DNA of 64,000 bases from Azolla caroliniana. Lineage: Eukaryota; Polypodiophyta. The position numbers were made by a program, and so were the translations under genes. Of this stretch, positions 22,601 to 35,500 are shown one piece after another. The notes below the pieces were generated by a model, which ran no database searches, had not been told where the DNA came from, and saw only the letters and a list, made by a program, of their open reading frames with translations. Within the stretch, counting starts at the first letter, position 1. Each line of letters starts with the position of its first letter. The stretch covers positions 6,386,001 through 6,450,000 of the forward strand of contig JBHGNT010000014.1 in NCBI GenBank assembly GCA_043228905.1, in the 5' to 3' direction.

Positions 22601-25600
22601 TACCAGACTATATTATCGTCATTTCACAATAAACATATTAATGCAGAGCACATTAAACATACTCAAGTGATATTCCTTCGAATGAGAAAACTGAAGAAAG
22701 GATGTGCACCTTAAAACTCAAATCATCGATCACCATCACCATCGATCCACCTTGTTCATAGGGTCTTATCAAGAACCCACTCGTCAGCATTTCAGCTCTC
22801 ACAAATCCTGGCATAATAGGGATTTCTTGTATACCTTGTCCTGCAGCCAGTGACCTTTCACATATCTGTTAAATTAGAAAAGCTTCCATCACATGGAATG
22901 TTCTACTCGCCGAGAAACAAAATTAAGTACTTGACAAGAATATATATGTTTATTGACTTGGAACGATGCTTTACAACCAAACTTCCATCTTCCATGCAGC
23001 AAGTGTATCTAAGAGTCCAAAAGTCACGAGGTGCATCGAGTAGAGTTGTAGGAGAATACATCTGACAAAATGAGTTGAAAGAATGTTACAGAGGCTTTAA
23101 CAAATAAACAGTTAAAACTTGAGATCTGTAAGTAGGGTGTCGAGAAGAAACCTGAGTGTGCACAAGCTCTACCAAGCCACCACGATCGGCATTAAAGCTA
23201 GCTAACACATCTTGCCTCCGGCAATCTTGAAGCCACAATGGCCTATTCTTTACTATCTCAGCAACCTGGATGGAAATGACTGCTTAATGATAAGGTCAAG
23301 AAGCTTAATTTTAATATGGATATCAACCATTCTAACAACTTCTACCTTAAAAGCTTCAAGGTCAATGAGGCAGCATGCTTGGGCAGCAACTCCTCCATTT
23401 AACCTTGTTAGAGCAAACGCTCCAATGGAATCCGGACCAGGCTGAAACAAGAAAATATATTAGACACATCACCAGCAGGATGCAACAAAAGAGCAAAAGC
23501 TTGACCACAGATCCATGAGTAGTCTATACGCATATGCACATGTATATATATATGGATATGAATGTGTATTTGTACATGCACGCAAGTGCCAACAGGAAGC
23601 TTCTGTAAGAATTCTTCACCTTCATCCCGGGCAACGGGATCCCATCTACCACACTGCTCGTAGCCTTGGCTAAGAAATCTGCCAAGGTCTTTTCTGCAAT
23701 TGTGGACAGCCTGCAGATGGTACAAATATATAAAGGGGGGAAGAGAACATCCTGGTTAAGTTCCATTTCCCAGTATGCAATGATGAAGCCAAGTCAAGTA
23801 ACATTTGTCATAGACACATACTGGGATAAGCTCCATTCTTGAGACGGATGTGGCGGAGAGTGTTGATGCTGTCCACTCGTAACCACTGACTCGGAGCTCG
23901 TGTCGGTTGTGGTCATGATAACCTGAATTACAGCAACGAGATGGGGTTTCCCCTTCATCAATGAGTACTACCATGATAAGTTTAAAAAATTCTCATGCAG
24001 GAATGAGACACCCACTTCCTCTCTCATGTTCCACTCCAGCATTCAACATAATGATCGTATGTGGTGGATTACTGGCACGAATTTCCCAGTGTGGGAAAGA
24101 ACATGTCCGGTCCCGTGACCTCATATTATCAACACAGTTAAGACCCCACAATCCCCTCTTTCCTTTTGTGTTCCCCTACAGTATTCAACATTACGAGCTT
24201 CTGCAGGTGAGTTAGATATACCCCACCTTGCCCACAAGAAGTTCACAATGTTAAAGTCAAAATCCAACAATGTGGGAATCACTGCAGTGGGACACAAAAT
24301 GCCCCCGAGATTTCTGTCTACATACGATGAAAGACACAATCAACACCCACAATTACAAGATCCAATTGCCAAAATACAATTATAAGCCCCGATCTTCACA
24401 TAGAGAGAGAGAGAGAGAGAAAGAGAAGAAGAAAGAAGGTGGAAGCATACTGGGTTCACAACGCGAGGATTTGTATCAACATTGGGTTGTTGTAAATGGA
24501 GCTGTTGTCGGAGGTATTGGTTCTCTGAGCTTAGTTGTGCAGCTTGTTTCTGCAGCCTTTCATTCTCCTCCAAAAGAAGCTGATTCATCGCATTGAGTTT
24601 CGAATTCCAGGTCTGAAGTCGACTTGTTTCTTTCCTTTGCTTCTCCCTACACCTGAAAAATAATAATGATAAACAGATAGAAAAACGTTACACGCTATAG
24701 ATGCATTAGCTAGTGCGGATGAGCAATGTGTCTGGTAGTATAAGTTTTGTATGGTAATTGAGAAGAGAAAATCACACAATTCATGCATGCTAATTTAGAG
24801 AAGACCCTCACTCTCCTCTCACACATATACACAACCACAAACATTTGTGTGTTCAATTAGAGGAGAAAACCAGATAACGGGAGACATTTATATGCTATTC
24901 AGATCAACAGCCCAGATAATTCGAGACATTTCCATGATCACAATTTAGAGTAGCGAGAAGCACAGAACTAGAAACATTATCTAGTGATCTACAGATAATC
25001 AGTGACACATATAGGACTCGCGTGCTGCTGGAATCAATCCACTATTACATGCAAATTTAGAGAAGAAAGACGGAGGTAGCTCCATATGCGCAATTAACCA
25101 TGTATATATATATGTATGTAAACGTTTAGAAGAGAAAGCCCACGTGAAATATGAGACCTTCTTCTTGGCTGATGGACACAATCCCATACATAAAATACAA
25201 ATATAGAGGAGAAAAAGCACATCAGAAAAAGAAAAAGAAAAAAAAAGGTCTTAAGAATTAATTGAGCAGAGATTATTATTATTAAGATCCATGGGAAGCC
25301 CATGGCAGAAGGGATGAAGCATTTGAAGAAAAATTTCTGAGTTTCTGAGAATACCTTCTGTTCTGGAACCAGACTTTGAGTTGCTTGTGGCCAATGTTGG
25401 CAAGGATGGGGCATTCTTTGATGAGCTGCTGGCGGCGGGAGGAGCTGGGCTTGGGGCAGTCACTGTACACACGCTCCAGTATCTCCACCTGCTCCTGCGT
25501 GTAGCGGGCATACTTCCCACAATCCAAGCTTCCACTACTCCCATTATTCACATTATTCACATTATTCATATTCATATTCATATTATTCCCATTATTCCCA

Positions 25601-25686
25601 CTGTTACTGTTACTACTACTACTACCCTTCCCTTCCTTCCCCCCTCCTCCTCCTCCTCCCCCTTTACTGCAACCCCCCATTCTCAT
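19687..25686 (-). CDS. C3HDZ: class III HD-ZIP transcription factor (HD-ZIP-START-MEKHLA)
   Basis: My model has 18 exons, 5' to 3': 25686-25355, 24652-24451, 23922-23816, 23710-23620, 23441-23346, 23265-23152, 23061-22975, 22865-22710, 22607-22533, 22439-22339, 22247-22064, 21950-21780, 21678-21613, 21237-21103, 21006-20687, 20360-20255, 20140-19988, 19845-19687. That is 2655 nt, 884 residues; all junctions GT-AG, all phases close, and 18 exons is the family norm. The N-terminus is Gly/Ser/Asn-rich. The homeodomain spans about 56-115 (KVWFQNRR at 104-111). The zipper has Leu at 123, 130, 137, 144, 151 and 158. START follows (about 205-430), then FAPID...DDAPLLPSGFRV and C-terminal MEKHLA (about 740-884). 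Family role: nuclear regulator of organ polarity, meristem and vasculature. Oddities: GH at 99-100 instead of EP, a diverged START, and no recognisable form of the usual AALRHVRQ segment after it. It is probably a fast-evolving paralogue. The miR165/166 site is retained. Confidence 0.94.
20495..20640. mobile_element. decayed foldback MITE in HD-ZIP III intron 15
   Basis: Inverted arms at 20522-20560 and 20587-20625 share the pattern CCAGAA-ACCTCT-AACTTCC with its complement. They lie inside the intron between exons 15 and 16. Style and motif (CCAGAATNCC) resemble the 284-bp MITE at 16866, so it may be an older relative. No target duplication can be read. Confidence 0.45.
23431..23629 (-). promoter_or_regulatory. 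miR165/166 target site split by intron 4
   Basis: On the minus strand exon 4 ends GGGATGAAG (23628-23620) and exon 5 begins CCTGGTCCGG (23441-23432). Spliced together they recreate the miR165/166 site of HD-ZIP III mRNAs, encoding the PGMKPGPDS stretch at residues 241-249 at the start of the START domain. The family is known to carry this exon-spanning site. Only spliced RNA would present the full target. Confidence 0.9.
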
Positions 25687-26465
25687 CTCCCCCACACCAA
25701 GAACCAAAAAAGCACAAAGACAGAGATTATATATGTACTGCTTGCTTCCCCCTTCTATGGATGTATGTATGTATATATGTTATTTCGTCCTTTTCCCTTC
25801 TTTCTTCCCCCCTCCCCTGTTGCCTAACCACTATTCATCATCATCTGTGCCTTCTCTTCTTTCATTTCTCACCTCAATTTCTGGCAAATTGTCATACTCA
25901 TATATATATATATAATTCACCGCCTTCTTCTGATTACTTTCCCTTCTTCTTCGTTACAACCATCTATCTAATTCTGCCCAGAAACAAATAGAAACAGCAG
26001 GCATATATGGAGGGAGGGAGATCTAGCTACGCACGCAGGTACATATTTTCTTCCTGTTTCTATTTCATTCAAGTGCGGGTGTTTTCGACGCGAAGCAGAT
26101 GGAATTTACTTAATTAACCCTAACCATGGTTTGGTGTCTATCTCACTCTCACTGCTTTGTCTATGTCTATGTCTATCATTATAAAAGAGGGAGAAGACAG
26201 CAGATGTGGTGGTCTCTTGGAAAGAAGAAGAAGAAGAAGAAGAAGAAAGGAAGGAAGGAAGGAAGGAGGAGGAGGAGGAGGAGGAGAAAGAGGAAGAGGA
26301 AAAGGAAGGAGAAAAGGAAAGATTTTTTATGCTCAATTCAATTGAAAAGGAAAGAAAGAAAGGTTTCTATAGAGTCTAGATTCGACAGAGTAGAGAAACA
26401 GAGAAACAAAGAGAGAGGGTTGGGGGGGGGGAGGGGGGGAGTACATGGAAGAAAAGGAGTACTAC

Positions 26466-26509
<44 letters not shown>

Positions 26510-26949
26510 GTCTGGTTCTCTGCAGATGCTCTCTGTCTCTCTCTTCCACTATTTCTCTCTCTTCCCCTATATGAATGCTATATGGTAATGGTATGTTGGT
26601 ATGGTCACTTGTATATGTACATATATATATATGTATTTCTCTCCGTCTTTCTTTCTATGCTTCTGCCCTCCCTCTGTCTCTGTCTCTGTCTCTATCTCCC
26701 TCACTCCCTTTATGTATGTATGTATACAGTATGTATTGTATAATTTGTATGGTATGTATGTATGTATAGCTTCTTCACTTGCACAAGTTTTCTCTTTTCT
26801 TTTCTGTTTTTGTCTTCTTTTTTAGCTGTAGCTATCTATCTATCTCCTCTCAAATGGACAGAAAGGAAGAAAGAGAAGAAATTAGGGGCTAGTGATTTAC
26901 TTTACTGCACACCATTAAATGCACAGAACAGAGGAATGGAAAAGGGGAG

Positions 26950-26986
<37 letters not shown>

Positions 26987-27302
26987 AGGTCTGGGACTAC
27001 ATACTATACTATACTAGTGAGTGAGTGAGTGAGTAGAGTAGAGTGGTAGTAGAGTAGAGTAGAGTACTCTGCTCTGTTCTGTTCTGTTCTGTTCTGCTCT
27101 GCTCTGCTCTGGCCTGCTGCTGACAGCTCTTCTTCTAAGGAGAGAGAGTATGTATGTATGTATGCATGCATGTATGTATGTATGTAGAAAGATAAAAGGA
27201 GATGGGGGGGAGGGGGAGGGGTTGTTGAGGTGCCCAAGAAAAGAGGCAGAGATAGAGAGAGAGAGGAAGAAGGGAAAGGGGGGGGGGGGGGGGGAGGATT
27301 GA

Positions 27303-27343
<41 letters not shown>

Positions 27344-27682
27344 AGAAGCCCAACAGTTGCAGCAGACAGAGACAGAGACAGAGGCAGAGAAAATGGGCTT
27401 TTTGAGGGCAGGCCAGAGGCTTTTTCTAGAGAGAGAGTGGTGTAAAGAGCAGAGAAGAAATGGAGGACATGAGAGAAATTTAGAGAGAGAGATACCCACA
27501 CCCACACCTCTCTCTCTCTCTCTCTCTCTGCTGAAGGGACACAACACACAAAGCATCTCTTGAATCATCAATTCCAAGAGAGAGAGAGAGAGAGAGTGGT
27601 GGTGGTGGTGGTGGTGGTGGTGGTGGAGTGGGAGGGGGAGGGGGATACACACACACACACAATCTTAGCAAATCTATCTCTC

Positions 27683-27723
<41 letters not shown>

Positions 27724-28040
27724 TGAGAGAGTCTTATCTATGTATGTATGTATGTATGTATGTATGTATGTATGTGGTTTTGTCCATTATCGTCTTATAC
27801 ATATGTATGTATTATGCGTATGTATGTATGCCCTTGTATCCATCCCATCTATCTATCAATATCTATTTACCTTGGCCTTGGCCCCTATCATTCACACACA
27901 CACACACACACCCCAATCTTGTCTTCCTGTTCTAGCTATGACCAACCAACCCATCCATCCATCCATACATGTGGCATGCATGCATGGACATGTCACCCCC
28001 CCCCCCCCCCCCCCCACTCCTTCCTCGTCTCACCATGTCT
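25687..28040. repeat. microsatellite cluster upstream of HD-ZIP III
   Basis: A dense series of simple repeats: ATGT (25760-25780, 26710-26765, 27150-27185, 27739-27774), GAA and GGA (26224-26330), CT (26467-26506), GA (26953-26983, 27580-27596, 27686-27721), GTGA (27017-27034), TGTTC/TGCTC (27066-27112), G16 (27280-27295), GAAA (27306-27345), GGT (27597-27626), CA (27650-27660, 27894-27912) and C20 (27996-28015). The part nearest the gene should be its 5' UTR and promoter. Open frames here are repeat translations and are not called. No TATA box or start site could be fixed. Confidence 0.85.
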
Positions 28041-31000
28041 TGTGATTAGCATTTTCGATCTTCGCTACCACTCGCAACCCTACTCCCTCCACGCTTTTCT
28101 TAGCATTTGTCGATCATTTGTTCAAGTCATTTGTATCATTGCTTCATCTTGTTTGTTGTATGTCAACCACTAACTACTATTGGTTGATTCGAATCGTCAC
28201 ATGTCATTAGTATAATCAATCATCATTGTCAAAAAAGGTTTTCAATGTCACATGCAATCCACTCCGTCCATCTACATCAATTGACGGGCATGGGATCTTG
28301 GTTGATTGTGTGTCAAATGTGCCCAACATCAAGGATTTACTCTAACTTTGTGATTGCCTTACCATGTAATGTTCATTGATTTGTAGTGAGTGCACATTTA
28401 CTTCCTTTTTCAGTTGGTTTTTTTTTTTGGATGGGGGGAGCAATTTATGTATAGTTTTAGCAAAGGATTAAGTTTCATGTCCTCTAAAAAAGCAACAACG
28501 AATTGATGGAGTTATAAATTGGCTCTGAATTGAAGTAAACATGTTCTTCACATTGAAACCGATGGAGGATATACATACATAATATAACATGGAAACGCTT
28601 GAGTCAAGCAATTATACCAAAAAGTGAGATCCTCTACAACGATCATTAGAAGACAATGCCATCAATTGAGTGATTGTTGTTGAAAAGACGGGTGGAAAAG
28701 GTCGAGAAGGTCGCCACTTGATAATTTTACACAAAGTCGCCTCATTTACTTCATAAATTGATTTGGACATGTCAGTCACCTTGACTACAATAAAACCGAA
28801 ACAATTGACTTCTTCTGTATTCAACAATGAAAAACCGTTCCCATAGGCATGAAGTTGAAGATTCCTTTAACACAAAGTGCTCAACCAAGATGTTGCGGTT
28901 GCCATTTTGGCCAAGCATTCTAACATAAAATTGCGAGATAGTCACTCAACAAGGCATTATTATACTATCAACGTTATGGTCCTTAATTGTATCATTGGCA
29001 ACACTGGTGAGTTCCCATTTACATTTGAGTTTCGATAACCAAATAAAACATACCAAACCCTTAAACTCTACAGAGGTATAAAATGTCTTGACATGAATTA
29101 TATGCTTAGGTGTGCACCTTGAATATCCATCGACCATGAAAGGGAGACCGGGACTATGTCATAAAATGTCCCTTGTCATCATCTGTCATGTTTAATTCAA
29201 CTCACATGTTAGTTGGGAAGTATGCATGTTGGCGATACAACGTCTTCTCATTCACGCCAATTGCAATTGCATATTCTTATCCACTTTCCTCAATAAATGA
29301 AAGCAAGACAGATCAAGCATTTAAGTCATTTTCAAATGTATAGTGAAATGTGTAGCTTTCAAGTGATGCATCTTTTCTTAGAGGGTATTTCTTCTTTTTA
29401 TACTTAGTGAAATGTCATCGAGTTACTCGTTTAAATTTTACCATCCTTACTCTTGTATTCATGCAAGGATGGGATTTAACCTCCCAACAACACTCGCAAA
29501 TTGATTTATCGTTACGTCATGGAGATTAATGTGTGTACACTCACGTAGAACTGAAGCTTTTTGGCAACATTGTAGATGTCTCTCTCTCACCAACACAAAA
29601 CCACCATCTCATGCAAAACTAGAAAATTGTACTCCAAAAATTGACACTGAGCAATAAGATTTGCCACATCCACTATAAACCCCATTACCGTCTATACTTG
29701 TTTGAAAATCCTCCCCAAAAATAAAAGATTATTCAAATATCATGGGTATACTTTTTTGAGAGTGTGTACATATTTTTCCCATTAACTTGAACATTATAAT
29801 GTTGCAAAAGGACAAGCATGATTGTGCTCAATTTATGTCCACATCATAGAAGTATGCGTAAAAGGTCAGATAACTTGGCAATGTATTTGTACCAGACACT
29901 TTAAACGTGGGGAGAATTTGCAATTCGATAGTGCTTCCAAGTTCCATCCATAAAGTCGATGGTTTAAACGTCAAATGCAATGGGTTCCTTCATGGAAAAT
30001 ATACCGAGTAAAACTTAAATCAGTCGAAAACAGAGCATAGAGATATCTAAAAGAGCTTTTCGCAAGGACAGAAAAATGTAATGCATCATGATGATTCAAA
30101 AGTATTGCGGCCCTAAGGGATATCGATAATAAGCAACATGTATCACTTTTTCATCACATGGAGCATTCGGATAACTTTATTTGTTTTTCTTTTAAGGATG
30201 GGTAAGGCTTAGAAGTTGATGAGTTTGACCAACAATTGAGAAACCTCCTCCCCCTCCCTCTCTTTTTTCTTTCCCGAAAAGAATAAAAACCCATGCGTGC
30301 TCAAAAGAGAATGTTTACAAAATCTTGGGGTTCGATAACACACACATACACGAATCCATTGAGAAACTTAAGAATAATCTACCAAACACAAACATTCCCC
30401 CGTAGCAAACTTCAACATAGAGATCTCTTTGTAAGATCTATTGATTAAGACTCCTTTACATGCCACCCACTTCCGAATCTCGAAAATATTCCCTCCAAAT
30501 TTAAGCTTCAAATGCACAATTGTAGCCTTTCATCATGAGCGAACAATAAGAAGAAGAAATGTTTAAATCTTTATCCGTGGAACCCCTTTGTTCCTTATGC
30601 TTTTTGTGGTGCTTTATTTTATCTAATCTAAAAAGATGTTCTCTTTGCCACACATCTAGCTTTACCCTTCAAAAAACGAGACCAAATATTTATGCTAAGA
30701 AATTTGTTATCGGCGAGAAAGGAGGAAATGTTATGTGATTACATCAATCATTCGAGTGTGCATAGTATAGTGTCTTCATTACATCGAATTATGTTAATGC
30801 AAGTTGCTAGCATTTCTCCATTTACATCAACAATCATCATCAATTGAAGAAAATGATAGATGTTGATAAGGATATTGATTCATGAAATTAGTTACTACCT
30901 ATTATATCACAATTAGTGTTGCTCGTTTCACTAATGAAGATTTTAGATGTAAGATGGTAATTAATGTGTATCAAACATTTTAGTAATTGAAGTTGTCAAT

Positions 31001-32095
31001 GAATAGTTCAACATTACGTTACATTGTGCTAATGCAATGGAACATGGATTTTGTTTTGTGGTTCCCTTATGACCTAAACGAGTAGTACTTATTTTGAGCG
31101 TGTAATAACATCATTACCCTTTTTACAATGAATGGATTAAAAATCCCACATCTTTTTACCAAGTGCCTAATTTGATATCTCCAATAACCTTTCACAGGTT
31201 CTTTTCAAACGACACATAACTTTAAGGCCTTCTTTTAAGGTTTACATTTCAATCTTGGATCGAGTGCATTCTTACTGGGTTTCTTTTCTAGGACTTACTT
31301 AATGGCCATTGTAACATTAACCATTTAAGCATCCCACATGGATTTTCCTCTACAGAATTCAAACATGAAGATTTTCAACATATTATTTAGCATGCTCATT
31401 ATTACAAATTATGGTGCGTAAAATACAAAAGAACGGACAGAGGTCTATTTCACTTTAAGCTTTGCTCAATGTTTCTTCTTGAGTTGGGCATCACTAGAGA
31501 AATTCCTCATAAGGTCATTGGCTAATAATGAGGTCGAAACATAGCCTCAATGTTTTGCATAAAGACATACCTTGCATACATACTTTCCATCCAAGTATCA
31601 TTGCTTAATCATAACAAAACTTGTATGAATGTTGCAGGAACCCTATAATGTATATGAACAAAAAGAAAATAGCTATTTGTGCAAAATTAGAGTGAATCCA
31701 AAATCCCCTAGAAATGAGGAAGATCTAAAATGGATGTCTAGCTCTCCATGAAAAGCGATGTACATAAACTAAGAGATTGAAGGCGCAAGCATGTGGCCCT
31801 TAGATCAACATATGTATGAACCATCCGTGTGAAAGAACTGCATCAAACACTTCTAATGAAAATGGCCAGAATATCATGTTACCTCTTCTCCAACCAATGC
31901 AAACTTTTGGACATTGAATATGATCTAATTGTCTCCTGGATATAAGTTCATTCTAATGTGTTTGGCCAAAGTTGCATAGCTTTACATTTCCTTTGTGAAT
32001 ATAGATATAGGCTATAGCAATCTTGAAGTACCTTGCTAAGGTTATAAGTGTTGATGGGAGCTAGCTCTTGGAATGCATGTATCTACCTCATTACA
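28041..32095. other. AT-rich spacer, no gene seen
   Basis: No conserved coding sequence, RNA gene or transposon end was recognised. Probably very old decayed repeat sequence. Confidence 0.55.
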
Positions 32096-32103
32096 ATGGT
32101 AAA

Positions 32104-32569
32104 TAACAATCGACAAACGGTTCAATTTGAACCGAACGAACCGTGAAACCGTGAAACTGTGGCATAACGATTTAAACAGTTCGGTTTGGTTCAGTTTTAA
32201 CTGTTTGAAACAACAGTTAAACAATTTGGTGGTTTTTAAATATTTTAAATACTTTATTTTTATTTATTTTTATTAAAATAACCTTTTCCTTTTTAAGCCT
32301 AATTCTCACATTTTAGGAAAAATCTTTACAATTTTGAACATTTGAAAATTGAAATAATGAAAAATTGTAAATTTTAAAATTTGAAATTTGACCTAAGTTG
32401 AAAACTGAAACCGAACTAGGAAAACGCGGTTTTAGCGGTTTAATGGTTTAACGGTTTGGATTTTTACCAAACGGTTTTGTGGTTCGGTTCGGTACAGGTT
32501 TCAAAAAAATTGAACGGTTCGCTTTGGACACTCTCGAATAGAACCGAACCGAACTGTTGCCGATTGTTA
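32104..32569. mobile_element. 466-bp hAT-type MITE
   Basis: The ends are inverted copies of TAACAATCG, followed by AACCGAACC-rich arms on each side (32118-32190 and 32455-32555) and an AT-rich centre. Flanks ATGGTAAA (32096-32103) and ATGGCAAA (32570-32577) form an 8-bp duplication with one mismatch, as expected for hAT transposons. There is no coding sequence. The superfamily is inferred from duplication length and the GGTTCGGTT arms I associate with plant hAT relatives. Confidence 0.65.
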
Positions 32570-32577
32570 ATGGCAAA

Positions 32578-35500
32578 CGTCATTTTGTTCCTCACAGAAA
32601 TGTACAATGCATTTTACACATGAACATGGGATAAATTTGCCAACATTTTTGTGGGATTAAACTCAAGGAGTTAGACCTTTATCCTTCCATCATATAAGGC
32701 AATGTTTGACTACCTTAGGTATCGGAGACTATAAGAAATGAGTTATTGTTTGGTTGTCTCTAGTGGAGTACCACCACAAGTACGCAGGCTTAAAGGAGAA
32801 CTCACTTGACAATTCTCACATTTGAGCATTGAGGGCATCTCGTTGTCAAAGGATTTGCCTTTATTTTTATCTAGTTTCACATTACCTCAAATTGTTTACA
32901 TCGTTATACTATACTCATTGTATTGTATTCTTTTCCTCAAATATCATGAAGTGAGAGAGTACAATTTCGATTTAGCATAGATTCAACTACTCCACTACAT
33001 GGATTTTGTAAAGGTTCTACGCATTTTTTTGGAAAAAGAGAGAGAGAAGGTTCTTCGCATTATATACTCTCGAGTGTGGAACATAAGACAATAATAAAAT
33101 AATGCAATGTCCATTAATGTTAATACTTGAGTTTACGTTTATTGATCGTCACTTGACATCAAATTGAAATGCATGTTGGTAACACGACTAAGGTTTTCAA
33201 CAAGTACGTGATATACAATGGTCCTAGGTTGACAAAACAACAAAATGGCACTTGTTGACACCTACCTTCTTAAGATGAAACAAGGTGTTATGTGCTTGCA
33301 AGAGCACATGCCCCATGGAGATAGATGTCTTGGGGGTCATAATATTAATCAACGTTAGGATTGAGTAATCTTAAATTTGATATTGGTTGTAAGAAGAGGT
33401 CTAAGAAATCTAGCACGTCGATGATTAATTGTAAGATGGATGTTGCTGAAATCCATCATGGATGGAGAAATGTATGAATATACATGTTTCATTCATACAT
33501 TGCTTCAATGAAACGAGTGCATTTATGACAAGGATTAATTGAATATTAGTGTGATTGTGCATTTTATGGTAATGTCCCAAATTCCAAAGTATGGAGAATG
33601 TTGTAGAATTTACATGTCCATTGGATTCGAGAACTTATGTAAAGCAATCATTGCATTGCTATTTAGCTATATGGTACAAGTTGTTATTATAGATTTCGTG
33701 TGAGAACGCACAATATGGTGCATTGTTTACGTAGGAACAAATGTAATTAGCAATCTTGTGACGTTTGATATATTATTTGTCCATCGATAAGACACATGCT
33801 AAAGAAGAAATCATATCAAACGAAAGAAGCTCTTCTTCAAAATGGAAGTTCAAGAATTAAGTGGGATCAAGGAAATGCCCATCCCATGTGACAAACGTTG
33901 TCATCACAATTGGCTATTTAAAACATGGCATCACGGGAAGCAAAAAGTACACAATAAATAGAGCAAAAAGACAAACATTGAGTAGGCAACGAATGCTAAA
34001 AAAATTCTTCAATTTTCACATCCGCGATAATGTGGATCCAAAATCTTGGGCAAAGGATCAATTTTACTCACATCTCATCCATGTTACCAAATGAAAATAT
34101 TGGAATTAATAGTCCTTTGTGAGAAAAAATTGTAATAAACAATGATTGGTATTGGAAAACAAAAAGTTTTGAGATTTGACCACCCTTCTTAACGTTTTGA
34201 GATTTAAGGTTCTTGCTGCCAACCTTCAATTAAAAGAATCTAAAGAATATGTGACATTTTAAATATTTAATGAATGAAAATCTTGGATGTAGTTTGTGAC
34301 CCCAAAGTCCATAAAAGCGCATTTCCTAACGTGTAGTAATCCCACAAATGGCACCTTTAATGATTAGTGACCTCTAGCTTTCAACTAAGTTATACCCATC
34401 AAGGATGGAGTTTAACATGACTCATGACCCTTTTTGCTAAGAGCGCAAGGACAAAATAGTGGCACTATTCAAACTTCAAACCCACTTCTTTAGAATATAT
34501 ATTTAGTGTTCAAGATACCAACCTTAGTAATCCTTTTCTTTAATAAACAAATGAGCAAATAGATAATTATGTCATTAAATTATTTGTTGACCTGTGGTAA
34601 TCCATTATTTTCTTAGGTCAATGATTTCCTAGCCTATTAGGAGGGGTTTTCTCTTGTTGGGCCATGGAGCCAGGCGATGGATGGGGACAATAGTTTATAC
34701 ATGCAAAGTTAAGCGATGTTCAAATCGTAATGTGTTGGTGTGTGCTTCCACATACCTCCAAATGGTCAATAATGGTATTTGGTGTCATTACATCAACAAT
34801 GAAGATTGAAACCTTGCATTCAAGAGATTGGTTAAGGAGAGGGTTATCAAAGGCGCTTTGAAATAGAGAACCATGTACATACTCCTTATCGAGATCAACT
34901 CTAATATGGTTGTGCATCACGTTAAAACCATATCTCGTGTTATGCCAATGCTTGATTATTAATGTACCATGATTAATTAACCTTTGTAAAAATGGTAATT
35001 TGTTGGAGACATATGGTTGTACGATGCCCCCCATCACAATAATAAGTTGGCATGTAGTAGTATTGAAGCATTGAGAATGAAATCACATGGGCTCACATTT
35101 TCAGAGGATGAGCCAAATGTACACTAATGAGCATGGAGATATCATGAGCATATAAGTCTATGATGCCCAGGTGAATGTGATCTACCAAATGCTACGACAC
35201 GTTCTCAAGCCCAAGCAAAGGCCTAACGTTAGAATAACTAGTCCAATGTATTGGGGCTTGGTGTAATTGTTGTGTACCTTGCTAGGTACATGTACATGAT
35301 TTACATTTGGCATGTATATTTAGTTTTTATCTTTTATTTTGTTACAAATGACCACGAGTTAAGCTAAAAAACGAGTTGGATCGATGTTTATTTTTTACCA
35401 GCATGACATTTTTACATCTATCTAACATTAAAGGAAGTCGAGGTTGCCAAATGTATAAAGTAATAATACTACTAGATAGGGATAGAGAGATGAGAGGGGG

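Noticed and set aside
24270-24596. Plus-strand frame overlapping HD-ZIP III exon 2
   Set aside because: Shadow of the zipper-coding exon on the opposite strand.
26106-28173. Many open frames such as MYVCMYVC, poly-Ser and poly-Arg/Glu peptides
   Set aside because: They are translations of ATGT, CT, GA and GAA repeats, on both strands, with no conserved domain.
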